From assembly GCF_019793465.1 (NCBI RefSeq), contig NZ_JAILYJ010000012.1, forward strand, positions 1 to 64,000: a DNA stretch of 64,000 nucleotides. The letters are read 5' to 3'. Origin of the DNA: Rhizobium croatiense (GTDB lineage Bacteria > Pseudomonadota > Alphaproteobacteria > Rhizobiales > Rhizobiaceae). The notes beneath the pieces are model-generated. The model saw only the letters and a program-made list of their open reading frames with translations. It was not told where the DNA came from and searched no databases. This document shows, piece by piece, positions 8,084-17,112 of this stretch. Position 1 is the first letter of the stretch; the number at the start of each line of letters is the position of its first letter. The translations under genes and the position numbers were made by a program.

Positions 8084-11037
8084 CGAGCTTCCGTCTTTCC
8101 TCGGGCGGCCGCATCGACCGCGCCAAGACACTCGGTTTCAGCTTCGACGGCAAGGCGCTGGAAGGCCATCCGGGCGATACGCTCGCCTCGGCGCTGCTTG
8201 CCAACGGTGTTCAGCTCGTCGGCCGCAGTTTCAAATATCACCGTCCGCGCGGCATCTTGACGGCGGGTGCCGCCGAACCGAACGCGCTGGTGACCACAGG
8301 CAGCGGCGGGCGCACCGAACCGAATACGCGCGCGACGATGATCGAGCTTTACCAGGGGCTGACGGCCAAGAGCCAGAACCGCTGGCCCTCGCTCGGCTTC
8401 GACATCGGTGCGGTCAACGGCCTGCTCTCGCCCTTCCTCAGCGCCGGTTTCTACTACAAGACCTTCATGTGGCCGGCGGCTCTCTGGGAAAAGCTCTACG
8501 AGCCGATGATCCGCAAGGCGGCGGGCCTCGGCAGAGCCTCCTACGAGGCCGATCCGGATAGCTATGAGAAATGCTGGGCGCATTGCGATCTGCTGGTGAT
8601 CGGCGCCGGCCCTGCCGGCCTTGCCGCAGCGCTGACCGCCGGCCGCGCCGGCGCCCGCGTCATCCTCGCCGATGAAGGCCCCGAGCTCGGCGGCAGCCTG
8701 CTGTCCGAGAGCGGCCCGATCGAGGGCAAGCCGGCGGGCACGCTTCTCGCCGAGCTGCTGAGCGAACTCGAGGGGCTGGAAAATGTCCGGCGGCTGCCGC
8801 GTATGACCGTCTTCGGCTGGTACGACGACAACGTCTTCGGCGCCGTCGAACGTGTGCAGAAACATGTGGCGCTGCCGGATCCCGATCGGCCCGTCGAACG
8901 GCTGTGGCGCATCGTCGCCCGTCGGGCGATCCTGGCGACAGGGGCCGAGGAGCGGCCGCTCGTCTTCGGCGGCAACGATATTCCCGGCGTAATGATGGCT
9001 GGCGCCATGCGCAGCTATCTCAACCGGCAGGCGGTGGCACCTGGCACAAGCACGGTGGTCTTCACCACCAACGATGCCGGTTACCGCACTGCGGCCGATC
9101 TCGAAGCCGCCGGCCTCGCCGTTGCGGCGATCGTAGACAGCCGGGCAGACGGGGGAAAGACCTGGGAGGGTCGCGCCGAAGTGCTGAAGGGCGCCCGGGT
9201 GATGGATGCGTTCGGCGGCAAGCGCCTGCGCGGCGTCAGCATCGAAACCACCGGCGGCATCCGCCGGATCGAAGCCGATGCGCTTGCCATGTCGGGCGGC
9301 TGGAGCCCGATCATCCATCTTGCCTGCCACCGCGGCGGCAAGCCGCAATGGTCGGACGAGGCCGCGGCGTTTCTGGCGCCGGCCGCGCAGGACGGTTTTG
9401 CCGTTGCCGGCTCGGCAGCTGGCCTTGCGCAAACCACGGCTTGCCTCGGTGATGGCGCCGCAAAGGCGGCCGCCGCCCTGAAGGCGATCGGCTTTGCAGC
9501 GGCGGAACCGGCCTTTGCCGCGCCCTCCGAGACCGCGGCACCCACAAAGCCGCTCTGGTCCGTCAAGGGCTTGAAGGGCAAGGCTTTCGTCGATTATCAG
9601 AACGACGTCCATCTCAAAGACCTTGGCCTCGCCGTCCGCGAAGGTTACGGCCATGTCGAGCTTGCCAAGCGTTATACCACATCAGGCATGGCGACCGATC
9701 AGGGCAAGCTTTCCAACATCAACGCCATCGGCATTCTCGCAGAGGCGCGCGGCGTGTCGCCGGCCGAGGTGGGAACGACGACCTTCCGGCCTTTCTACAC
9801 GCCGGTCTCCTTCGGCGCTTTGACCGGCGCGTCGCGCGGCAAGGATTTCCAGCCGGCGCGCAAATCGCCGCTGCATGGCTGGGCTGAGAAGAACGGCGCG
9901 GTCTTCATCGAAACCGGCCTCTGGTATCGCTCCTCCTGGTTCCCGCGTGCAGGCGAAACGACGTGGCGCGACAGCGTCGACCGCGAAGTGCTGAACATCC
10001 GCAAAAATGCCGGCCTCTGCGACGTCTCCACCCTCGGCAAGATCGAAATCTTCGGCCGCGATGCCGCGACCTTCCTCGACCGGGTCTATTGCAACGGCTT
10101 TGCCAAGCTTGCCGTCGGCAAGGCGCGTTACGGCATCATGCTGCGTGAGGATGGCTTCATCTATGACGACGGCACCACCAGCCGCTTCAGCGACGAGCAT
10201 TTCTTCATGACGACGACGACGGCGCTTGCCGCCGGCGTGCTGACCCACCTCGAATTCTGCGCCCAGACGCTCTGGCCGGAGCTCAACGTCTGCTTCGCCT
10301 CCTCGACCGATCAATGGGCGCAGATGGCTGTTGCCGGGCCGAAATCGCGCGCCATTCTCGCCGAGATCGTCGACGAGGACGTCTCCGATGCCGCCTTCCC
10401 CTTCATGAGCGCCCGCAAGGTCTCTCTGTTCGGCGGCCGTCTCGAAGGCCGGCTCTTCCGCATCTCCTTCTCCGGCGAACTCGCCTACGAGCTGGCGGTG
10501 CCGGCCGGCTACGGCGAGAGCGTTGCCGACGCCATCATGGCGGCCGGCGAAAAACACGGCATCTGCGCCTACGGCGCCGAAGCGCTCGGCGTCCTGCGCA
10601 TCGAAAAGGGCCATGTCACCCATGCAGAGATCAACGGCACGGTCACCCCGGGCGATCTCGGTTTCGGCCGCATGGTGTCATCGACCAAGCCGGATTTCAT
10701 CGGCAAGGCGATGCTTGCCCGCGAGGGCCTGCAGAACCCCGAGCGACCGCGCCTTGTCGGCGTGAAGCCGCTTAACCCGGCAAGCGGCTTCCGCACCGGC
10801 TCGCATATTCTTGCCGAAGGCGCTGCGGCGACGCTCGAAAACGACCAGGGCTACGTCACCTCAAGCGCCTTTTCGCCGACGCTCGGCCATAGGATCGCTC
10901 TGGCGCTCGTCAGGCGTGGGCGGGAGCGTATCGGTGAGAAGGTGACGGTCTGGAACGGCCTGCATAATGAATTCACCGATGCGGTGCTCTGCCATCCCGT
11001 CTTCATCGATCCGCAAAACGAGAAGCTCCATGCGTGA
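8080..11037 (+). CDS. soxA: Sarcosine oxidase / N-methylglutamate dehydrogenase, alpha subunit
   Basis: 985 residues, normal size for SoxA. The N-terminal ferredoxin-like fold (about 1-90; LEGHPGDTLASALLANGVQL) is followed by an NAD-binding domain with DLLVIGAGPAGLAAALTAGRAGA near 170, and a C-terminal aminomethyltransferase (GCV_T) half from about 600 that binds folate and accepts the one-carbon unit as methylene-THF. Overlaps soxD by 4 and soxG by 8 bases. The partial purU at the left edge would process formyl-THF made from this product. MgdC is the equivalent in N-methylglutamate dehydrogenase. Confidence 0.93.
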   Translation: MTSFRLSSGGRIDRAKTLGFSFDGKALEGHPGDTLASALLANGVQLVGRSFKYHRPRGILTAGAAEPNALVTTGSGGRTEPNTRATMIELYQGLTAKSQNRWPSLGFDIGAVNGLLSPFLSAGFYYKTFMWPAALWEKLYEPMIRKAAGLGRASYEADPDSYEKCWAHCDLLVIGAGPAGLAAALTAGRAGARVILADEGPELGGSLLSESGPIEGKPAGTLLAELLSELEGLENVRRLPRMTVFGWYDDNVFGAVERVQKHVALPDPDRPVERLWRIVARRAILATGAEERPLVFGGNDIPGVMMAGAMRSYLNRQAVAPGTSTVVFTTNDAGYRTAADLEAAGLAVAAIVDSRADGGKTWEGRAEVLKGARVMDAFGGKRLRGVSIETTGGIRRIEADALAMSGGWSPIIHLACHRGGKPQWSDEAAAFLAPAAQDGFAVAGSAAGLAQTTACLGDGAAKAAAALKAIGFAAAEPAFAAPSETAAPTKPLWSVKGLKGKAFVDYQNDVHLKDLGLAVREGYGHVELAKRYTTSGMATDQGKLSNINAIGILAEARGVSPAEVGTTTFRPFYTPVSFGALTGASRGKDFQPARKSPLHGWAEKNGAVFIETGLWYRSSWFPRAGETTWRDSVDREVLNIRKNAGLCDVSTLGKIEIFGRDAATFLDRVYCNGFAKLAVGKARYGIMLREDGFIYDDGTTSRFSDEHFFMTTTTALAAGVLTHLEFCAQTLWPELNVCFASSTDQWAQMAVAGPKSRAILAEIVDEDVSDAAFPFMSARKVSLFGGRLEGRLFRISFSGELAYELAVPAGYGESVADAIMAAGEKHGICAYGAEALGVLRIEKGHVTHAEINGTVTPGDLGFGRMVSSTKPDFIGKAMLAREGLQNPERPRLVGVKPLNPASGFRTGSHILAEGAAATLENDQGYVTSSAFSPTLGHRIALALVRRGRERIGEKVTVWNGLHNEFTDAVLCHPVFIDPQNEKLHA

Positions 11038-11584
11038 TCTCCCGCAGCACAGACCGGTTCTTGCCGGGGCAGCTTATGTCGGTATTTCAGAGGCAGGCGT
11101 CCGGCTGGAAGCCTTGCCCGAGGGCCATCTCCTGCATGTGCTCGGCGCGATCGAGCCGGCGGCACTTGCCGCTGAATTGGTTAAAGCCGGCTTTACGAAC
11201 AGCTCGATCCGCAAGGCCGGCTTCCGGCAATGGTTCGTCGCCGGCAACGTGCCGCTTGCGCCCGCTGGTCTCGACGCACTTACAGCAGCGTTAGCGGGAA
11301 AAGCCTTCGTCATGGACCAGAGCCACGGACGCGTCCGCTTCGGCATTTCCGGCCGACCCTCGCGGCTGTTGCTGTCAAAAGGCACCGCCGTTGATCTGGA
11401 TCCTACCGTCTTCCCGGAAGGCCAGTCGGCGATGACCATGCTCGGCCATATCTCCGTACAGATCGTCCGCACCGGCAATGACAGCTTCGAACTGACGGTT
11501 CTGCGCAGCTTCGCCGAAAGTCTCTGGGGCGAACTCGCCCATATGGCGGCAAGTGCCGAAAAGGATAGCGCGCAAAAAAGCTAA
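11030..11584 (+). CDS. soxG: Sarcosine oxidase / N-methylglutamate dehydrogenase, gamma subunit
   Basis: 184 residues, starting at the ATG at 11030 inside the last codons of soxA. The SoxG family is weakly conserved; recognisable parts are the central QWFVAGN and DQSHGRVRFGISG segments and the VFPEGQSAMTMLGHISVQI block near the C-terminus. The gamma subunit packs on the folate domain of the alpha subunit. An in-frame ATG 21 codons upstream lies deep in soxA and is not used here. It ends the operon; no gene follows for 230 bases. Confidence 0.88.
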   Translation: MRDLPQHRPVLAGAAYVGISEAGVRLEALPEGHLLHVLGAIEPAALAAELVKAGFTNSSIRKAGFRQWFVAGNVPLAPAGLDALTAALAGKAFVMDQSHGRVRFGISGRPSRLLLSKGTAVDLDPTVFPEGQSAMTMLGHISVQIVRTGNDSFELTVLRSFAESLWGELAHMAASAEKDSAQKS

Positions 11585-11771
11585 TTGTGCCGGCAACCGC
11601 CAATGTTTTGGCCCGTCAGCGAAAGCGACGATTGGCGTTCACGTCCGGCACATAGCCCCTATCCGGGCTTCTTGACGTCCTCGAATCTGATCCTCGCTGC
11701 GATCTACGCCACGCTCTCCGAGACCGCCCGGCGAATACGCCCTCATCTGGTCCGCTGACCGGCCAAAGACA

Positions 11772-11791
11772 CCCCGCTCCACTGAGCGGGG
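11772..11791 (-). terminator. Hairpin terminator downstream of the methyltransferase gene
   Basis: CCCCGCTC (11772-11779) pairs with GAGCGGGG (11784-11791) around a CACT loop. On the minus strand the stem is followed by TGTCTTT, a short U-rich tail, 24 bases past the stop of the methyltransferase gene. It could also end the sox transcript from the other side. Confidence 0.6.
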
Positions 11792-11814
11792 GCGCCTCCC
11801 CCTACGAATCCCTG

Positions 11815-12678
11815 TCAGCTTGCCGGATTGCGCGCCGTGACGATCCACGCCGCGCCGCCGATCATCACCGACCGCTCGCCGGGGCGGTCCGCGAAAGCGG
11901 CACGAACCGCGGCCGAGGCGCGGGCGCGGATGTCGTCGGGCTGATCAGCGAGCGCGCGCGACAGCGGGCCGACCTCGATCGCCATCTCCACCGCGTCGTC
12001 GATCGCCGCGTCCCGCGTCCCGCCCTCGCCGAACGGGATGGAAGCATCGAAGGGCGCAATAGCGATATCGGTGAAGCCGGCCGCCGTCAGGATACGCGCC
12101 ACCCGCCCCCGGTCGCCGAACGAGAATGGGCCGGGCGCTTCGGGATCGGGCGGCGCGGTCGGCGGGACGATGCCCTTGATCGCGCCCATCGGCAAGCGCA
12201 CCCAATCGTTCTCGGCCATGCCGCGCCAGCAGACGAAAGCGACCCGCCCGCCCGGCTTGAGCGCAAGGCGCATGTGGGCGAACGCCCCTGTCGGATCGTC
12301 GAAGAACATCACCCCGAAACGCGAGAACAGGATGTCAAATGCGCCCTCGGGCAGCTCGGCGCTGCTGGCGTCGGCCACCTGGAACAGGACCGGAGTATTC
12401 TGTGGCGCAAGCGCGCGCGCTCGGCCGATCAGCGGTTCGGATATGTCCACGCCTAACACTTGGCCCCCCGTGCCGACGCGGGCGGCCAGAGCCAAACTCG
12501 ACGCGCCCGCGCCGCAGCCGACGTCCAGCACGCGCTCGCCTGTCGCGGGCGCGGCGGCTTCGATCGCGGCCTGGCCGAACACCGCCAGCATGGCGTCGAG
12601 CCGAGCCTGGTTGGCGACCCAGCGCTCCCCGCTTTGGCCATTCCAGTCGGCGACCTGATAGGCATTTTGCTCTGCCAT
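11815..12678 (-). CDS. Class I SAM-dependent methyltransferase
   Basis: 287 residues. SAM-binding motif I is plain at about 49-60 (VLDVGCGAGASS), motif II VLGVDISEPLIGRAR follows, and a post-motif segment FDILFSRFGVMFFDDP marks the UbiE/type-11 methyltransferase fold. The substrate cannot be told. The gene has no functional partner around it: on one side is the sox operon, on the other a decayed Tn3-type transposase fragment. Its wording is very G/C-rich with many GCG and CGC codons, unlike the flanking operons, which together with the transposon scar suggests acquisition by transfer. Confidence 0.88.
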   Translation of the reverse strand: MAEQNAYQVADWNGQSGERWVANQARLDAMLAVFGQAAIEAAAPATGERVLDVGCGAGASSLALAARVGTGGQVLGVDISEPLIGRARALAPQNTPVLFQVADASSAELPEGAFDILFSRFGVMFFDDPTGAFAHMRLALKPGGRVAFVCWRGMAENDWVRLPMGAIKGIVPPTAPPDPEAPGPFSFGDRGRVARILTAAGFTDIAIAPFDASIPFGEGGTRDAAIDDAVEMAIEVGPLSRALADQPDDIRARASAAVRAAFADRPGERSVMIGGAAWIVTARNPAS

Positions 12679-12707
12679 GCCATATCCTTGTTCTGACCCG
12701 TTCTTAA

Positions 12708-12869
12708 CTAGGCTTTCCGTCTGATCGAGGCAAGGGATTGAAAGCCAGAATCGGCGCCGGTCTGGTGCAGTCGTCCGTGATCCTCAAGAAGCTGGCAGCA
12801 TCACCTCGGCAAAACCGCCTCAATCAGGCCCTGCGCGAAAGGGGTCGGATCGAACGTTCGATCTTCATC
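12708..12869 (+). pseudogene. Remnant of a Tn3-family transposase (C-terminal fragment)
   Basis: Reading from just after a stop at 12705-12707, the plus-strand frame encodes a segment containing GLVQSSVILKKLAASPRQNR followed by LNQALRERGRIERSIFI. This matches the conserved C-terminal block of Tn3-family TnpA, usually written as a RKL..YPRQN.LA.ALRELGRIERTLF pattern. After residue SIFI the frame becomes unrelated, and nothing upstream continues the protein, so only about 50 codons survive. No terminal inverted repeat was found nearby. It is a scar, not a working element, and marks the left side of the fucose cluster as a former insertion point. Confidence 0.7.
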
Positions 12870-12942
12870 TGCAGATCTCGCTGGGCCGGGGCCGCGGTGT
12901 CCAGTCTCTGGCGGGGACGAGCGCACCGCCGGCGCTGGTTCC

Positions 12943-14220
12943 TCAGCCGCGAAATGTATAGCTGCTGATCGAAGCCGGTTTCATCTCGATGGAGAAGCCC
13001 GGCAGCGTGGGCGGCATATAGGCGGCGTTCTCGATCCGGCAGGGGTCAAGGAAGTGTTCGTGCAGGTGATCGACATATTCGATGACGCGGCCATCCTTGG
13101 TACCTGACACCGCGACGTAATCGATCATCGACAAGTGCTGCACATATTCGCAGAGGCCGACGCCGCCCGCATGCGGCCAGACCGGCAGGCCGAACTTGGC
13201 GGCGATCAGCAGCACCGACAGGACCTCGTTCAGCCCGCCCATGCGGCAGGAATCGATCTGGACGATGTCGATTGCGCCCTCGGCGATGAACTGCTTGAAC
13301 ATGATGCGGTTCTGGCACATCTCGCCGGTCGCGACCTTCACCGGCGCGATCGCCTGGCGGATCTTGCGGTGGCCGGCGACGTCATCTGGGCTGGTGGGTT
13401 CCTCGATGAAGAAGGGCTTGGCAAAGGCGAGCGCCTTGACCCAGTCGATCGCCTGGCCGACGTCCCAGACCTGGTTGGCGTCGATCATCAGATAACGGTC
13501 GGGACCGATCACCTCGCGGGCGATCCGCAGGCGGCGGATATCGTCATCCAGATCGCGGCCGACCTTCATCTTGATATGGTTGAAGCCGGCGTCGATCGCC
13601 TCCTGGCAGAGGCGGCGCAGTTTCTCGTCCTCGTAACCGAGCCAGCCGGCCGAGGTCGTGTAGCAGGCATAGCCCTCCTTTTCGAGCAGGGCGATGCGTT
13701 CGGCCTTGCCCGCCTCGGCGCGCTTCAGGATCTCGACCGCTTCGTCACGCGTCAGCACGTCGGTCAAATAGCGGTAGTCGACGATATCGGCGATCTCTTC
13801 CGGCGACATCTCGGCAACGAGCCGCCAGACGGGCTTGCCGGCCTGTTTGGCGAGCAGATCCCAGACGGCATTGACGACGGCGCCGGTCGCCAGATGGATG
13901 GCGCCCTTTTCCGGGCCGATCCAGCGCAGCTGGCTGTCGCTGGTCAGATGCCGCCAGAACTTGCCGGGATGGGCGAGCACCTCGGTAAGCTCGGCGCCGA
14001 CGACGAGATGGCGCATCGCCTCGATCGCCATGCAGCAGATGTCGTTGCCGCGGCCGATGGTGAAGGTCAGGCCGTGACCGGCAAGATCAGGCGCATCCGT
14101 GTCGAGAATGACATAGGCGGCCGAATAGTCCGGATCGGGATTCATCGCGTCGGATCCATCGAGGCTTTGCGAAGTGGGAAAGCGGAGATCGAAGACGCGA
14201 AGGTCGGTGATGCGGGTCAT
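12943..14220 (-). CDS. L-fuconate dehydratase (enolase superfamily)
   Basis: 425 residues. N-terminal capping domain (RVFDLRFPTSQSLDGSDAMNP is the hallmark opening of fuconate dehydratases), then the mandelate-racemase-type barrel: KMKVGRDL near residue 220 with the KxK acid/base pair, LMIDANQVWD, FIEEPTSPDD as metal ligands, and a WPHAGGVGLCEYVQHL segment with the histidine. It dehydrates L-fuconate to 2-keto-3-deoxy-L-fuconate. The next genes on the same and opposite strands supply the following oxidation, the regulator and a lactonase-type hydrolase. Confidence 0.9.
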   Translation of the reverse strand: MTRITDLRVFDLRFPTSQSLDGSDAMNPDPDYSAAYVILDTDAPDLAGHGLTFTIGRGNDICCMAIEAMRHLVVGAELTEVLAHPGKFWRHLTSDSQLRWIGPEKGAIHLATGAVVNAVWDLLAKQAGKPVWRLVAEMSPEEIADIVDYRYLTDVLTRDEAVEILKRAEAGKAERIALLEKEGYACYTTSAGWLGYEDEKLRRLCQEAIDAGFNHIKMKVGRDLDDDIRRLRIAREVIGPDRYLMIDANQVWDVGQAIDWVKALAFAKPFFIEEPTSPDDVAGHRKIRQAIAPVKVATGEMCQNRIMFKQFIAEGAIDIVQIDSCRMGGLNEVLSVLLIAAKFGLPVWPHAGGVGLCEYVQHLSMIDYVAVSGTKDGRVIEYVDHLHEHFLDPCRIENAAYMPPTLPGFSIEMKPASISSYTFRG

Positions 14221-14280
14221 GTTGTTCCTCCCAATTGCGATAGCCGGATCGGCCGGCAGCCTGCCGGCTCCTCATCGGCT

Positions 14281-14381
14281 GAAGCGCGTTGCGATCTTTC
14301 CGATTCGCTCGTGGCGCTTTAGGTCTTTGTTTTACCCATGCCGTCATCGCAAACCGCTGCACTGTTTTGCGCGACATGCGC
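14281..14381. repeat. Rhizobial intergenic palindromic element
   Basis: The gap between the dehydratase and SDR genes holds a sequence I recognise as a common rhizobial intergenic repeat: a GCGCTTTAGGTCTTTGTTTT stretch followed by an imperfect hairpin with arms around CATGCCGTCATCGCAAA (14338-14354) and TTTTGCGCGACATGC. Such elements are scattered between genes and often act as transcript-end or RNA-processing structures. Confidence 0.65.
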
Positions 14382-14384
14382 TGG

Positions 14385-15119
14385 TCAGATCGTCCAGCCG
14401 CCGTCGATGGCGATCGCCTGGCCTGAGGTGTAGGTGGCGCCGGCGAGATAGACGGCAAGATCGGCGATCTCTTCCGGCGAACCGAGCCGGCCCATTGGCT
14501 GGCGGGCTATGAAGGCGGCGCGGGCCGCATCGTAATCGCCGCCGGCGCGCATGCGGTCCTGCAGCGACGGGCTTTCCACCGTACCGGGGCAGATGGCATT
14601 GCAGCGAATGCCTTCGGCGACATAATCGGCGGCGACGGATTTGGTCAGGCCGATCACCGCCGCTTTGGTGACACCATAGGCGAAGCGGTTCGGCACGCCC
14701 TTGATGCTGGAGGCGACGGAGGCCATGTTGATGATCGCCCCGTCCTTTCGCTCGAGCATGCCGGGCAGCACGGCGCGGATGGTGCGGATCATCGCCTTGA
14801 CGTTGAGGTCGAGGGCGAATTCGAAATCGGCATCCTTCATCTCCAGGATCGAGCCCGCATGGACGAAACCGGCGCAGTTGAACAGCACGTCAACGCGCCC
14901 AATTTCGGCGACCAGAACTTTGACCGCGTCTTCGTCGAGCACGTTCAGCTTATGGGTGGAAACGCCGGTTTCGGCGGCGAGCGTCGCCAGCGCGTCGGTG
15001 TTGATGTCGGTGGCGTGGACCTTGGCGCCGGTCGCGGCAAAGGCTGCCGCCGTCGCCCGGCCGATGCCCTGGCCGGCGGCGGTGATGAGAACGGTCTTGC
15101 CGGAAAGTCTGTTTGTCAT
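14385..15119 (-). CDS. SDR oxidoreductase, probable 2-keto-3-deoxy-L-fuconate dehydrogenase
   Basis: 244-residue classical short-chain dehydrogenase: cofactor motif TAAGQGIGRATAAAFAATGA (about 12-31, with D near 38 favouring NAD), NCAG, catalytic Ser in NMASVASS, YGVTK with the Tyr-Lys pair, and a GGW C-terminus. 2-Keto-3-deoxy-L-fuconate dehydrogenases have this size and sit next to fuconate dehydratase. It shares strand with the dehydratase gene and is divergent from the IclR regulator. L-fucose dehydrogenase is the alternative assignment. Confidence 0.82.
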   Translation of the reverse strand: MTNRLSGKTVLITAAGQGIGRATAAAFAATGAKVHATDINTDALATLAAETGVSTHKLNVLDEDAVKVLVAEIGRVDVLFNCAGFVHAGSILEMKDADFEFALDLNVKAMIRTIRAVLPGMLERKDGAIINMASVASSIKGVPNRFAYGVTKAAVIGLTKSVAADYVAEGIRCNAICPGTVESPSLQDRMRAGGDYDAARAAFIARQPMGRLGSPEEIADLAVYLAGATYTSGQAIAIDGGWTI

Positions 15120-15310
15120 GTCACGGGCCTTTTCTGGAATTGTCTGCGCGGGGCGGTGCGTACGGTCATATCTTGGCGAAGGCCGGGCTGAGATGGAATA
15201 GGTTGTCCGTCAGCACCTGCCATTTTCCCTCTTTGCGCGTTGCTGCCCGCCTGAGGCAAGGCACGATGCCGGCTTCGTCGTTGCCGTCGATCAGCTGTCT
15301 TCAGCAATAA

Positions 15311-15335
15311 TTTGTCTGTTTATAGACAAACAGAC
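15311..15335. promoter_or_regulatory. Nested palindromic operator in the SDR / IclR divergent region
   Basis: In the 300-base divergent gap 15120-15419 two perfect inverted repeats overlap: TTTGTCT (15311-15317) with AGACAAA (15324-15330), and GTCTGTTT (15314-15321) with AAACAGAC (15328-15335). IclR-type proteins bind palindromes of this size, so this is the best operator candidate for controlling the fucose genes. The rest of the gap shows no credible gene. Confidence 0.65.
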
Positions 15336-15419
15336 GATTGGCCAAGGGTCAAGCACGAAGTTTTGCTTTTCCGGCCCCGGTTCTGCGTATATGCAGAATA
15401 ATATTCACAGGAGGATGGA

Positions 15420-16205
15420 ATGGAGCCCGACGAGTCAGACCGCTACCGCGCTCCTGCCCTCGATAAGGGCCTCGACATCCTGGAACTGCTTGCCGGCGTC
15501 GACAGCGGCCTTACGCAGGCGGAAATCGCCAAGCGGCTCGACCGCAGCCCCAACGAATTCTATCGCATGCTCGACCGCCTGGTGCGTCGCGGCTACGTTA
15601 CCCGGCTGGACGGCGATCGCTATTCGCTGACGCTTAAGCTTTTCGGGCTTGCGCAGCTGCATGCGCCGGTGCGCCGGCTCGCCTCCTACGCCACGCCGCT
15701 GATGCGCGATTTCGCCCAGCGCGCGCGTCAGGCCAATCACCTGGCCGTCTTCGATCGCGGCGCCGCCGTTGTCATCGCCCAGCAGGAGGCGCCGGATTAT
15801 TGGGGATTCTCGATCCGCATCGGCGCCCATATCAGCCTCTTCGACACCGGTTCGGGGCATGTGCTGCTCGCCTTCCGCAGTGATGAGGAGCGGGAGATGA
15901 TGATATCGGAACATGTGCGCAATCGCGCCGATATCGAGCTCGGCGCCGATTTCTACAATCGCCTCGATCAGATCCGCGAGCGCGGCTACGAGATGATGGC
16001 GAGCGCTCAGACCTCAGGCGTCTACAATCTGTCGGCGCCGGTTCTCGGTCCGGATCGGCGCTGCATTGCCGCCCTCACCTGTCCGTTCATCGCGCTCGTC
16101 AATGCGCCGTCGGCACCCGACATCACCCAGACGATCATGCTGGTGCAGAAGACCGCCGCCGAGCTCTCGCAGCTTGCCGGCGCCGACGTCGCCATCCCGG
16201 CCTGA
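15420..16205 (+). CDS. IclR-family transcriptional regulator of the fucose cluster
   Basis: 261 residues. Winged HTH at about 15-75 (ALDKGLDILELL, LTQAEIAKRLDRSPNEFYRMLDRLVRRGYV) and an IclR effector domain to the C-terminus (RQANHLAVFDRGAAVVIAQQEA, YNLSAPVLGPDRRCIAALTCPFI). Start ATG at 15420 has an AGGAGG ribosome-binding site about six bases upstream. It is divergent from the SDR and dehydratase genes and upstream of the amidohydrolase, so it likely governs both arms through the nested palindrome in the gap. Confidence 0.9.
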   Translation: MEPDESDRYRAPALDKGLDILELLAGVDSGLTQAEIAKRLDRSPNEFYRMLDRLVRRGYVTRLDGDRYSLTLKLFGLAQLHAPVRRLASYATPLMRDFAQRARQANHLAVFDRGAAVVIAQQEAPDYWGFSIRIGAHISLFDTGSGHVLLAFRSDEEREMMISEHVRNRADIELGADFYNRLDQIRERGYEMMASAQTSGVYNLSAPVLGPDRRCIAALTCPFIALVNAPSAPDITQTIMLVQKTAAELSQLAGADVAIPA

Positions 16206-16275
16206 GCTGTCGATTTCTATTTGAACAATTCATTCACCAGGGATAGCTTGCCGCAAGCCAGCCTTGGAGGAACCC

Positions 16276-17112
16276 GTGCTCATCGACACCCATCTGCATG
16301 TCATCGATCGGTCGGCGCTGCCTTATCCCTGGCTCTCCGGCGTGCCTGATCTCGACCAGGATTTTCTCTACGAGACCTATGCAGCCGAAGCGCGTCGCTG
16401 CGGCATCACCACGGCACTGCATATGGAAGTCGATGTCGATCCGGCCGCCATGCAGGCCGAGACCGACCACATCGCCGCTATCGCCCGAAAGCCCGGCAGC
16501 CTGATAGCCGGCGCCATCGTCTCTTGCCGGCCGGAAGATGACGGCTTTGCCGCCTATCTTGAGCGGCAGAAGGCCGATCCCTTCGTCAAGGGGTTTCGTC
16601 GCGTGCTGCATGTCGTGGCCGACGACGTCTCGGAAGGCGCGCTGTTTCGCGAAAACATCAGGCGCATCGGCGGCAGCGGCCTGACCTTCGACCTCTGCAC
16701 ATTGCCGCATCAGGCCGGACGCGTCGTCGCCCTCGTCGACCTTGCGCCGGATGTGCAGTTCGTGCTCGACCATTGCGGCGTGCCCGATATCCGCTCGGAC
16801 GCCTTTCAGCCGTGGAAGGCCGGCATATCGGAGATCGCCCGGCGGCCGAACGTCATCTGCAAGGTTTCGGGCGTCGTCGCCTATGCCGATGCCGAGACGT
16901 GGACGGCGCAGACGCTGCGGCCCTATATCGAACATGTCATCGCAAGTTTCGGCTGGGACCGCGTCGTCTGGGGCAGCGACTGGCCGGTCTGCACGCTTGG
17001 CGGCGGCCTTTCCACCTGGGTCGCTGCGACCCATGCCGCGCTCTCCGGCAGCAGCGAGGCGGAACGTTCGAAGCTGCTCTTCGCCAATGCCCAACGGCTC
17101 TGGTCACTCTGA
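16276..17112 (+). CDS. Amidohydrolase-2 family protein, probable L-fuconolactonase
   Basis: 278 residues from a GTG start at 16276, chosen because GGAGG lies five bases upstream; an in-frame TTG four codons earlier overlaps that site. TIM-barrel metallohydrolase: DTHLHVID at the N-terminus supplies the first metal histidines, followed by FVLDHCGVPDI and the RVVWGSDWPVC strand that carries the catalytic Asp. L-fuconolactonases belong to this family (COG3618) and fill the lactone-opening step between fucose dehydrogenase and fuconate dehydratase. It follows the IclR gene by 70 bases. Confidence 0.85.
   Translation: MLIDTHLHVIDRSALPYPWLSGVPDLDQDFLYETYAAEARRCGITTALHMEVDVDPAAMQAETDHIAAIARKPGSLIAGAIVSCRPEDDGFAAYLERQKADPFVKGFRRVLHVVADDVSEGALFRENIRRIGGSGLTFDLCTLPHQAGRVVALVDLAPDVQFVLDHCGVPDIRSDAFQPWKAGISEIARRPNVICKVSGVVAYADAETWTAQTLRPYIEHVIASFGWDRVVWGSDWPVCTLGGGLSTWVAATHAALSGSSEAERSKLLFANAQRLWSL

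Noticed and set aside
7927..9654. 575-codon open frame on the minus strand
   Set aside because: It lies wholly opposite soxA, which has clear family motifs; the protein is an Arg/Ala/Gly-rich artefact of high GC codon structure.
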